From CAWGMT01 sp963823675 (GTDB taxonomy: Bacteria; Planctomycetota; Planctomycetia; Isosphaerales; Isosphaeraceae), in the NCBI GenBank assembly GCA_963823675.1, contig CAWGMT010000020.1, positions 310,001-374,000 of the forward strand: a DNA stretch of 64,000 nucleotides, read 5' to 3'. Positions 27,086 to 38,952 of this stretch are shown here, piece by piece. Position 1 is the first letter of the stretch. Each line of letters begins with the position of its first letter. The notes under the pieces were generated by a model. The model did not search any database. It was not told the DNA's origin and was given only the letters and a program-made list of their open reading frames with translations. A program made the position numbers and the translations under genes.

Positions 27086-30000
27086 ATGAACCCGATCGTC
27101 TTCGCCATGAGGCGGCCATTGACCGTGATGGTGCTCGTCGTCGCCGTGGCGCTGGGCAGCCTGCTGGCCGTCAGCCGGATGTCGATTGACATCTTCCCCA
27201 ACCTGAACCTCCCTGTCATTTACGTCTGTCAGCCTTACGGCGGCATGGACCCGGCGCAGATGGAAGGGCTATTGACGAATTACTACGAATACCACTTCCT
27301 TTATATTTCGGGCATCCACCATGTCGAAAGCCGCAACGTTCAAGGCATGGCGATGATGAAGCTCTTCTTTCACCCTGGCACCAATATGGCGCAAGCGATG
27401 GCCGAAACGAACAGTTTCGTCACCCGCTCCCGTGCCTTCATGCCACCGGGCACGGTCTCGCCGTTCATCACACGGTTCGACGCCGGGAGCGTCCCCGTCG
27501 GCTACCTGGTGCTCTCCAGCGAGACCAAGTCGATCGGCGAGATTCAAGATCAGGCCCTTTTCAAGGTCCGGCCGATGTTTGCGAGCCTGCCGGGCGTGTC
27601 GGCTCCGCCGCCCTTTGGCGGCAACCAGCGCACGGTCGTCGTGCGCGCCGACCCCGAGCGGCTGCGCTCCTATTCGATATCGCCCGACGAGTTGATCACG
27701 GCCCTGACAAATGGCAACACGGTGAGCCCGTCCGGCAACCTCCGCATCGGCAAGCTGATGCCGATCGTGCCGATCAATTCCCTGGTCCGCGACGTCAAGG
27801 AACTGGGCAAAATCCCGATCCGGATCGGCCAGAGCCCCAGCGTCTACGTTCGTGACGTGGCCACGGTGCAGGATGCGTCCGACATCCCCGCCGGCTACGC
27901 GCTGGTCAACGGCCGCCGCGCCGTTTATATCCTGGTCACCAAGCGCGCCGACGCCTCCACCCTTTCGGTCGTCCGCGCCGTCAAGGAAGCGCTGCCCAAG
28001 ATGCAGGCGGTGCTCCCCGACGACATCAGGGTCAGCTTCGAATTCGACCAGTCGCCGACCGTCACCAATTCGGTGAAGAGCCTGGCGACCGAAGGCGTCC
28101 TGGGCGCGATCCTGACCGGACTGATGGTGCTTGTCTTTCTCCGCGACTGGCGGAGCGTGATCGTCGTCGTCCTCAATATCCCGTTTGCGATCTGCGGGGC
28201 ACTGGTGGCGCTATGGCTCACGGGCCAGACAATCAATCTCATGACTCTCGGCGGACTGGCGCTCGCCATCGGGATCTTGGTCGACGAGGCAACGGTCGAA
28301 ATCGAGAACATCAACCACAAGATGGAGACCACGCGATCGGTCGCCTCGGCCGTGCGGCAGGGCAACATGGACACGGCGGTGCCTCGTCTGCTCGCCATGC
28401 TGTGCATCCTCGCCGTCTTCATCCCCTCGTTTTTCATGCAGGGAGCCGCACAGGCACTCTTCGTCCCACTATCGCTCGCCGTCGGCTTCGCGATGGTTTC
28501 GTCATATCTTTTGTCCAGCACATTCGTGCCCGTGCTCTCGACCTGGCTGCTCCGTCACCGCCACGAGCCGGGCGAGGCCCGGCGCCGTTCCCTGTTCGAG
28601 CGGTTCCAGTCCCGGTACGGCCAGGCCATGTCGCGGGTGGTGCGCTGGCGGTGGGCGGTGGTACCGGCCTATCTGGCCCTATCCGGTTTCGTGATTATCG
28701 GCGTTGGTCGCAGCCTCGGCCTGGAGATTTTCCCGAAAGTTGACGCGGGTCGATTCCAGCTCCGGATGCGCGCCCCCACCGGAATGCGAATCGAGGAGAC
28801 CGAGAAGCTCGCCCTCGATGTTCTCAAGACGATCAGCGAGGAAGTCGGGGCGGACGATGTCGAGATCTCCATCGGCTACGTCGGGCTCATCCCCTCGAGC
28901 TATCCCATCAACGCCATCTATCAGTGGACCGGCGGGCCGGAGGAGGTCGTGCTCCGGGTCGCTCTCAACAAGGAGAGGACCGGCGCCGTCGAGGCCCTCA
29001 AGGAGCGGCTGCGCGCCGTCCTCGCCGCCAAGATGCCCGAAGTGCGGTTCTCGTTCGAGCCCGCCGATATCGTCAGCGAGGTCATGAGCTTCGGCTCGCC
29101 GACGCCCGTGGAATTCACGGTCAACGGCCCGAACCTCGCCGAAAACCACGCGTACGCTCAAAAAGTTCGGGCCGAACTGGCCAAGGTTCCGTCGCTCCGC
29201 GATCTCCAGTTCGTCCAGGCCCTCGATTACCCGACGGTTGGCGTCCAGGTTGACCGCGAGAAAGCCGGGCTCAGCGGCGTCTCGGTCGCCGAGATCGCAC
29301 GCTCCATCGTCGCCGCCACCTCGTCGAGCCGGTTCGTCGTCCCCAATTACTGGCCCGACCCCAAAAGCGGCATCGGCTACCAGGTCCAGGTCGAGATCCC
29401 CTACCAGGTCATGGATTCGATCACCGAAGTCGAGACAATCCCGATCCAGCGCTCCGGCGGCGATTCGCTCTTGCTCCGCGACGTCGCCAAGGTCAGCCCC
29501 GGTACCATGCCCGGTGAATATGACCGCTATAACATGAAGCGCGTCGTCAGCCTTACCGCAAATATCGCGGGTGAAGACCTGGGACGAGTTTCCAACCACG
29601 TCGATCAAGCAATAGTGCGGGCAGGCGAGCCGCCCAAAGGGGCGACGGTTGAGGTCCGCGGCCAGATCGCCCCCATGAAAGAGATCCTCCGAGGGCTCGC
29701 CATCGGCCTGGGGATGGCCATCGTCGTCATCATGCTGCTCCTGACAGCCAATTTCCAGTCGGTCCGGCTGGCGCTCGTCGTGATGTCAACGACGCCCGCC
29801 GTCGTGGCAGGCGTCGTCGTCGTGCTCTGGTTGACGGCGACGACGGTGAACCTCGAGTCGTTCATGGGCGCGATCATGGCGATCGGAGTCGCTGTCGCCA
29901 ACGCAATCCTCCTGGTCACATTCGCCGAGCACCATCGCCGCGAGGAAGGAACCTCCGCGGGCGTTGCGGCGGTGGCCGGAGCCCAGGGCCGGCTGCGGCC

Positions 30001-31639
30001 GATCCTGATGACAAGTTGCGCCATGACCGCCGGCATGATCCCGCTAGCACTGGGATGGAGTGAAGGGAGCGAGCAGACCGCACCCCTGGCTCGAGCGGTC
30101 ATCGGCGGCCTGGCCGCCGCAACTCTCGCGACCTTGGTCGTGCTGCCCACCGTCTTTGCGATCGTGCAGAGCACTGCCGGCCGCCGGTCGGCGTCGATCG
30201 ACCCCGCTGATCCTGAGAGCGAACGGTATGACCCGGTGCTCTGGCCCGGGCCACGGATCGCATTGAGCCCGACCAACGGAGTCACGACAGGTTCTGTACG
30301 GATCCCGTCGGTCCAAGTACCAGAATCTCCCATCCCTCCAGTCTTTGCGGCAATCGTTGCCCTCGCGGCCGTCGTCCCCGGCTGTAACCAAAGTCCCACG
30401 GCCAGGGCCGGCCAAACCACTGGCTCGGCCGCCACTCGTGTCGCAGTCGTCCGGCCCGAGCGCGCGACGGTCCGCCGGTCAACCGAGCAGCCCGGGCAGA
30501 TCGAGGCCTACGAGGAGACCACGATCTACGCCAGGGTCTCGGGCTATGTCGAGAAATGGAACGTGGATATCGGCGCCAAGGTCGCCAAGGGTCAGGTCCT
30601 CGCCGTGATTAGCATTCCCGACCTCGACGCCGAGGCCGAGCAAAAATTAGCCACGGTCGAGGAGTCCGAGGCCAAGCTCGCTCAGGCGAAGGCGTCGCAG
30701 GAGGTAGCCCAGGCCAATCTCGCCAGCAGCCAGGCCAAGCTCGTCGAGGTCCAGGCCGGCATCAAGCGGGTCGATGCCGACCTGGCTCGCTGGCGTGCTG
30801 AGTACAAGCGTATCGAGCAACTCTTCAACGCACACGCTCAAACCGGAAGCCTGCTCGATGAGACCCGGAGCAAGCTCGGGGCATCCGAGTCGGCGCGTGA
30901 CGAGGTACACGCCCAGGTCAAATCAGCCGAGGCCGCCGTCCGGCACGGTGAGGCCATGCTCGACAAGGCCCGCTCCGACGTGACTGCCGCCGCAGCCAGC
31001 ATCAAGGTTGCCCGGTCGGACGCCCGGCGCGTCCAGGCCCTGCAAAAGTTCGCCACAATCGTTGCTCCCTACGACGGCGTCATCACGCGGCGCCATGTGG
31101 ATGTCGGCGACTTGACCGAGCCTGGCTCGCATGGCCAGCCGCTGTTTGTCGTGGCCCGCGACGATACGGTCCGCATCACCGTCAGCGTGCCCGAGATGTA
31201 TGCGATGGAGGTCGAGGCCGGCGACCGTGCTTTGATCCACCTGCAGGCACTCTCAGGCCGGGACTTCGACGGCAAGGTCACGCGGACTTCCTGGGCGCTC
31301 GACGCCAAGAACCGGACGCTTCGCACCGAGATCGACGTGCCCAACCCCAAGGCAACGCTCCGCCCTGGCCTCTACGCCTACGCCACCATCATCGTCGAGG
31401 AGCACCCCGACGTCCTGACTGTGCCGAGCACGGCCGTCGTGCGAGAAGACTCTCGGACCTTCTGCGTCGCTGTCGCGGATGGAAAGGCCGTGCGAATGCC
31501 GGTTGCCGTAGGTCTCGAAGACGGCACACGAGCCGAGATCCGCTCGGGACTCCAGGGAAACGAGGCCGTTGTCCAAGCCTACGCATCCGCGCTGGCCGAC
31601 GGACAGGTTGTCCAGATTATCGAAGCCCAGGCAAAATAG
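27086..31639 (+). CDS. RND efflux transporter fused to its periplasmic adaptor (HlyD/MFP)
   Basis: One 1517-residue frame. Residues 1 to about 1030 are a complete HAE1/AcrB-like RND pump: RRPLTVMVLVVAVALGSLL start, IFPNLNLPVIYVCQPYGG, TM4 GILVDEATVEIENINHKM with the Asp-Glu relay, and a second membrane half ending AAATLATLVVLPTVFAIVQS. After a Pro-rich linker comes a lipoprotein-signal-like segment (FAAIVALAAVVPGC, Cys1100) and a full membrane-fusion protein: TIYARVSGYVEKWNVDIGAKVAKGQVL, a coiled-coil hairpin (about 1150-1300), IVAPYDGVITRRHVDVGDL and the beta-barrel to VVQIIEAQAK. Two genes seem to have joined in frame. No outer-membrane TolC-like gene follows. It is the third gene of the PadR operon. 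Confidence 0.85.
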   Translation: MNPIVFAMRRPLTVMVLVVAVALGSLLAVSRMSIDIFPNLNLPVIYVCQPYGGMDPAQMEGLLTNYYEYHFLYISGIHHVESRNVQGMAMMKLFFHPGTNMAQAMAETNSFVTRSRAFMPPGTVSPFITRFDAGSVPVGYLVLSSETKSIGEIQDQALFKVRPMFASLPGVSAPPPFGGNQRTVVVRADPERLRSYSISPDELITALTNGNTVSPSGNLRIGKLMPIVPINSLVRDVKELGKIPIRIGQSPSVYVRDVATVQDASDIPAGYALVNGRRAVYILVTKRADASTLSVVRAVKEALPKMQAVLPDDIRVSFEFDQSPTVTNSVKSLATEGVLGAILTGLMVLVFLRDWRSVIVVVLNIPFAICGALVALWLTGQTINLMTLGGLALAIGILVDEATVEIENINHKMETTRSVASAVRQGNMDTAVPRLLAMLCILAVFIPSFFMQGAAQALFVPLSLAVGFAMVSSYLLSSTFVPVLSTWLLRHRHEPGEARRRSLFERFQSRYGQAMSRVVRWRWAVVPAYLALSGFVIIGVGRSLGLEIFPKVDAGRFQLRMRAPTGMRIEETEKLALDVLKTISEEVGADDVEISIGYVGLIPSSYPINAIYQWTGGPEEVVLRVALNKERTGAVEALKERLRAVLAAKMPEVRFSFEPADIVSEVMSFGSPTPVEFTVNGPNLAENHAYAQKVRAELAKVPSLRDLQFVQALDYPTVGVQVDREKAGLSGVSVAEIARSIVAATSSSRFVVPNYWPDPKSGIGYQVQVEIPYQVMDSITEVETIPIQRSGGDSLLLRDVAKVSPGTMPGEYDRYNMKRVVSLTANIAGEDLGRVSNHVDQAIVRAGEPPKGATVEVRGQIAPMKEILRGLAIGLGMAIVVIMLLLTANFQSVRLALVVMSTTPAVVAGVVVVLWLTATTVNLESFMGAIMAIGVAVANAILLVTFAEHHRREEGTSAGVAAVAGAQGRLRPILMTSCAMTAGMIPLALGWSEGSEQTAPLARAVIGGLAAATLATLVVLPTVFAIVQSTAGRRSASIDPADPESERYDPVLWPGPRIALSPTNGVTTGSVRIPSVQVPESPIPPVFAAIVALAAVVPGCNQSPTARAGQTTGSAATRVAVVRPERATVRRSTEQPGQIEAYEETTIYARVSGYVEKWNVDIGAKVAKGQVLAVISIPDLDAEAEQKLATVEESEAKLAQAKASQEVAQANLASSQAKLVEVQAGIKRVDADLARWRAEYKRIEQLFNAHAQTGSLLDETRSKLGASESARDEVHAQVKSAEAAVRHGEAMLDKARSDVTAAAASIKVARSDARRVQALQKFATIVAPYDGVITRRHVDVGDLTEPGSHGQPLFVVARDDTVRITVSVPEMYAMEVEAGDRALIHLQALSGRDFDGKVTRTSWALDAKNRTLRTEIDVPNPKATLRPGLYAYATIIVEEHPDVLTVPSTAVVREDSRTFCVAVADGKAVRMPVAVGLEDGTRAEIRSGLQGNEAVVQAYASALADGQVVQIIEAQAK

Positions 31640-31912
31640 ATCGAGGAAAGCTGGCGGTTCATCTTCCAGGAACCGCTGTACGCTGAGCAGCCGAAGAAAC
31701 CAGCGGGGGAAGGAAGCAGAGTTGACCAAAACCCAACGGACGCGTCCTCCAGGGAAGGCCGTGCGAAGTGAGCCGGACGCAAGCGTCAAAGAGAGGGCTG
31801 AGGCACAGCAACGACGCTCCCGTCAAGCCTCAGCACACATCGCCAAGCACTGATCTCACAGAATCGGGTCGGATCGACAATTGCGATCGACGTGCTGGCC
31901 TAAAGTCGTGCT

Positions 31913-32945
31913 TCAATCTCCGCCCGACCAGTCAGCCCTGCCCCAGATCGCGCTGCCGATGAAGTTGGCCAGAGTCTTGACGTAGTTGCCCCGCTCGAAT
32001 GCCTCGGGATTGGGGCTGTTCTTCTGGCTAAGGCTTCCCTTCATCTGCTCGACTGATTCATATTCTTTCTCCTCGAGCCAGGCGCGACGCCCTCGATCAA
32101 GGTGCCGATGTGTGCCGGGCCCTTCTTGTACAGGGACGACGTCGTCATGACCGCATCGGCCCCGGCCAGGAGCAGCTTGAGCACGTCCTCCGAGGTATGG
32201 ACGCCCGACGTCGCCGCCAGCGAGATGCCGAGCTGGCCGCGGAGGATCGCAATCCAGCGCAGCGGCAGCCGCAGTTCGTCGCTGGTGCTCAAGACGAGGT
32301 TGGGCGTCACCGCCAGCTTCTCCAGGTCGATATCGGGCTGGAGGAAGCGATTGAACAGGACCAGGCCGTCGGCACCCGCCTGCGCCAACCGCCGCGCCAT
32401 GTTGGCCATCGAGCTGAAGAAGGGGCCCAGCTTGACAGCCATCGGAATCGAAATCGACTCCTTGACCGCTTGCACCAGGTCAAGATAACGCCGCTCGACG
32501 TCGGCTCCCGAATGATCGGGGTCGGTGGCAATCAGGTAGATGTTCAGCTCCAATGCGTCGGCACCGGCCTCCTGGATCATCTTGGCGTACCGGATCCAAC
32601 CCCCCGTGGAGGTGCCATTCAAGCTGCCGATGATCGGGATGGTCACCGTCCTCTTCGCCGTCTCGATCGTCTTCAGATAGGAATCGGCGCCGACGGTGTA
32701 ATTCTCGATCTCCGGAAAATAGCTGAGCGCTTCGCGAAAGCTATTGGCCGGGTCTTCATAGTATTCAAAGACGGTCATCTCGTCGTGGACGATCTGTTCC
32801 TCGAAGAGCGAGGGCATGACCGCGGCGGCGGCGCCGGCTTCCTCCAGCCGGCACAGCATATCAATCTTGCTGGTCAACGGGCATGCCGAGACCACGAGGG
32901 GGTTTCTCAGATCGAGGCCCAGATAGCGGGTACGCAAGTTGACGC

Positions 32946-32949
<4 letters not shown>
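31913..32949 (-). pseudogene. Dihydroorotate-dehydrogenase-like protein, frameshifted near its C-terminus
   Basis: A TIM-barrel flavoprotein: LRTRYLGLDLRNPLVVSACPLT, IIGSLNGTSTGGWI, ALELNIYLIATDPDHSGA, IPMAVKLGPFFSSMANMA, GLVLFNRFLQPDIDLE and ISLAATSGVHTSEDVLKLLLAGADAVM. The frame reads into APGSRRKNMNQSSR and stops at 32041. The neighbouring frame carries the family-typical tail AWLEEKEYESVEQMKGSLSQ to a TGA at 31913. One missing G at about 32086 (plus strand GCGCGACGC, expected GCGCGGACGC) explains this and would restore 345 residues. Its ATG overlaps the nifJ stop (ATGA), so the two are coupled. PyrD-like proteins beside nifJ are common and are thought to act with the oxidoreductase, not in pyrimidine synthesis. 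Confidence 0.87.
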
Positions 32950-36554
<3,605 letters not shown>

Positions 36555-36794
36555 GATGAACCTCCTCGTACCAAACGGGTCACAACCTACCACCACGCGA
36601 AATCGCCCTGAGAACGCTCGCCCCCGAGAAGCCGCAGCATGCCGGCCCTGGAAAATGCCCTGGGAACACGATTGAGCAGGGGAAAATGGCGACGCGCCGA
36701 TGATGGTTGGACATAGAGGAGCCTAACCCCCGAGATCGCGTTCGTCAACGAGGGAGTACGTCGGCGTCAGTGAGCCTTGTCGCGCCGAATTCAA
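36555..36794. other. Upstream region of nifJ
   Basis: About 240 bases with no gene. It should contain the nifJ promoter on the minus strand; no clear operator or promoter hexamers were identified. Confidence 0.35.
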
Positions 36795-36890
36795 GTGCTG
36801 AGTGCTGAGTACCGAGCAAGGATGAAGGATGAATCAGAGCGTCCACAAAAGCAGTCTTGTTCATCGCTCATCCCTCATCCCTCATCCTTT
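36795..36890 (-). repeat. Short heptamer repeats at the 3' end of the coiled-coil gene
   Basis: On the plus strand GTGCTGA occurs twice then GTACCGA (36795-36815), followed by GATGAAG GATGAAT (about 36821-36834) and CTCATCC three times (about 36868-36888). On the coding strand of the minus-strand gene the last set reads GGATGAG GGATGAG GGATGAG, and the first of these supplies the TGA stop codon. Confidence 0.7.
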
Positions 36891-37310
36891 AGCCGCCTTG
36901 AGCCGCTCGATCTCGCGATGGAGCTGTTCGACGGTCTTTTTCAGCTCGGCGTTCTCACGCATAAGTTGCTCGACCATCGCCGCCCGGTTCATCGGGGCTT
37001 TTTCGGCCTGCCCAGCGATGTTTCCGGGCGGATTGTCCCCACTCTCGCCGCTCAAACCCGCAGCCGGAGAGAGCGCCGAGTTGGTCTGGGCATTGACAGC
37101 AGCCTTATACCGCGCTTCGACCGCCACTGCACGGTCACGCTCGGCCAGAACCACGGCCCGGAGTGCCGCTTCCCGCGCCTCCAGCATTCGCTGTCGTTCC
37201 CGCGCCACCCAGCCTACCGGTACCAGCAGAAGCGCGACGATTGCGGTGACGACGAAAAGCGTGCGCAGGGAATATTGAAATCGGACGCGAGGTTGACCTG
37301 TCATCTCCAT
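36882..37310 (-). CDS. Small membrane protein with C-terminal coiled coil
   Basis: 142 residues. The N-terminal RFQYSLRTLFVVTAIVALLLVPVGWVARERQRML has the 'S-L-R-T-L' leader and single membrane helix seen in many planctomycete proteins. The rest is helical: an Ala/Arg/Glu stretch, a low-complexity middle (PAAGLSGESGDNPPGN) and a C-terminal coiled coil with heptad Leu (MVEQLMRENAELKKTVEQLHREIERLKAA). It probably anchors in the cytoplasmic membrane. The start is ATG 37310 with GGAG upstream. The function is unknown. Confidence 0.7.
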   Translation of the reverse strand: MEMTGQPRVRFQYSLRTLFVVTAIVALLLVPVGWVARERQRMLEAREAALRAVVLAERDRAVAVEARYKAAVNAQTNSALSPAAGLSGESGDNPPGNIAGQAEKAPMNRAAMVEQLMRENAELKKTVEQLHREIERLKAAKG

Positions 37311-37481
37311 GGCAGATACTCCGATCCGATGGTACAAACCGCTGCATGGTCCGACTTTGCTTTGCACAGGAGAAACGAGCGTTCGCCGTTTCCCTCCTCA
37401 ACGTCAATTCGATCGCCGCGAAGGCGAACCCGAACGGCCAGAACCCGACGATGCACCACGTCGTGGTTCTCACGCTAGCCT

Positions 37482-38951
37482 TCACGCCTGAAACAGCCGT
37501 CGAAAAACCCGGCCTTCATTGACCGTCGGCCGCTCGGGTCGGCCCTGGTGACGGTAGATCAGCTTGGAATGGTCGGCGCCCAGGGCATGAAGAATCGTCG
37601 CGTGGATATCGTGAACGTGCAGCCGGTCTGCCACAGCGTGCAGGCCGACCTCGTCGGTCTGGCCCACGACAATACCCGGCTTGACTCCGCCGCCGGCCAG
37701 CCACATCGTGAACCCGTAAGGGTTGTGATCCCGGCCGTCGCCTTTCTCCGACATCGGCGTGCGGCCGAACTCGCCCCCCCAGACGACCAGGGTCTCATCG
37801 AGCAGTCCCCGGCGCTTGAGGTCTTTGAGCAGCCCCGCAACCGGCTTGTCCATCGCGCGACAGGTCCGGCCGTGGTTCCCCTCGATGTCGGTATGCGCGT
37901 CCCACTTGCTCCCGGCGCCGCAGTAGAGCTGGATGAATCGCACACCACGTTCGACCATGCGGCGGGCCAGCAGGCAGAGCCGGCCGGTGCTTTCGGTTGC
38001 CGCGTCGTCCAGTCCGTAGAGGATCTTGGTCTCAGCCGTCTCGCGTGACAGGTTGACTACATCGGGCGCCTCGGCCTGCATGCGGAAGGCCAGCTCGTAG
38101 CTCTTGATCCGAGCATCGAGCTCGGACTGGTCGATACGTGAGAGCAGGTGGTGCTGATTGAGCTGGTGAAGAAACGCGATCTTGTTCTCTTGCCGCGCGG
38201 GGCCGACATTCTCCGGCGTCTTGAGGTTGGCGATCGGCTCGGCGCCCCCGCCGAGCCGCGTGCCCTGATAGGCCGCCGGCATGAAGCCCGTGCCCCAGTT
38301 TCGCGGGCCACCCGCCACCACGGCGCGGGGATTGTCGAGCATCACCACAAAGCCAGGCAGGTTGGCGTTCTCGGTCCCCAGGCCGTAGCTCACCCAGCTT
38401 CCCAGCGAAGGCCGGCCCGCCAGCGTTGAGCCGGTATTCATCTGGCAGACGCCTCCCACATGATTCAGCCCGTTGGACCAGCACGACCGGATCACGGCCA
38501 GGTCGTCGACACAAGTGGCGATGTGGGGAAGCCAGTCCGACACCCAGATTCCGCTCTGGCCGTGCTGCTTCCATTTCCGCTTCGACGGCAGGAGCGGAGC
38601 CCGGCCTTCACCCATGGGCGTGATCACCGGCTGGAAGCTCGACGGCAACGGACGGCCGGCAAGACGGCCCAGCGCCGGCTTGGGATCGAACGTATCGAGA
38701 TGACTCGGGCCCCCTTCCATGAACAGAAAGATCACGCTCCTGGCCGTCGCGGGACGGCACCACGGAGGTCGGGAGGCTCCCATAGCAGCCGGCGAAACCA
38801 GTGACCCCGAGTCAGACGCTCTGGCGCTTTCCAGCATCTCACCCAGCGCAAGTGCACCAAAGCCCATGCCGGCGTGTAGTAGCCATTCACGCCGCGAGAG
38901 CGGCAGCACGCGGTGAGGAACTCTTGCGTCCATCAAAGATACACCAATCAT
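37482..38951 (-). CDS. DUF1501 domain protein (sulfatase-like fold, Tat signal)
   Basis: The 489-residue protein starts with a Tat-like leader (LSRREWLLHAGMGFGALALGEM) and shows the family landmarks: ARSVIFLFMEGGPSHLDTFDPKP, the lysine-rich RKWKQHGQSGIWVSDWLPHIA, SCWSNGLNHVGGVCQMNTG, WDAHTDIEGNH, LVVWGGEFGRTPMSE and DHNPYGFTMWLAGGG. DUF1501 proteins are abundant in planctomycetes, distantly related to alkaline-phosphatase/sulfatase folds, and almost always sit beside a DUF1549/DUF1553 cytochrome, as here. The substrate is unknown, perhaps polysaccharide-linked. Adjacent in-frame ATGs at 38951 and 38933 are both possible starts; the gene begins right after the upstream stop. Confidence 0.88.
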   Translation of the reverse strand: MIGVSLMDARVPHRVLPLSRREWLLHAGMGFGALALGEMLESARASDSGSLVSPAAMGASRPPWCRPATARSVIFLFMEGGPSHLDTFDPKPALGRLAGRPLPSSFQPVITPMGEGRAPLLPSKRKWKQHGQSGIWVSDWLPHIATCVDDLAVIRSCWSNGLNHVGGVCQMNTGSTLAGRPSLGSWVSYGLGTENANLPGFVVMLDNPRAVVAGGPRNWGTGFMPAAYQGTRLGGGAEPIANLKTPENVGPARQENKIAFLHQLNQHHLLSRIDQSELDARIKSYELAFRMQAEAPDVVNLSRETAETKILYGLDDAATESTGRLCLLARRMVERGVRFIQLYCGAGSKWDAHTDIEGNHGRTCRAMDKPVAGLLKDLKRRGLLDETLVVWGGEFGRTPMSEKGDGRDHNPYGFTMWLAGGGVKPGIVVGQTDEVGLHAVADRLHVHDIHATILHALGADHSKLIYRHQGRPERPTVNEGRVFRRLFQA

Positions 38952-38952
38952 T

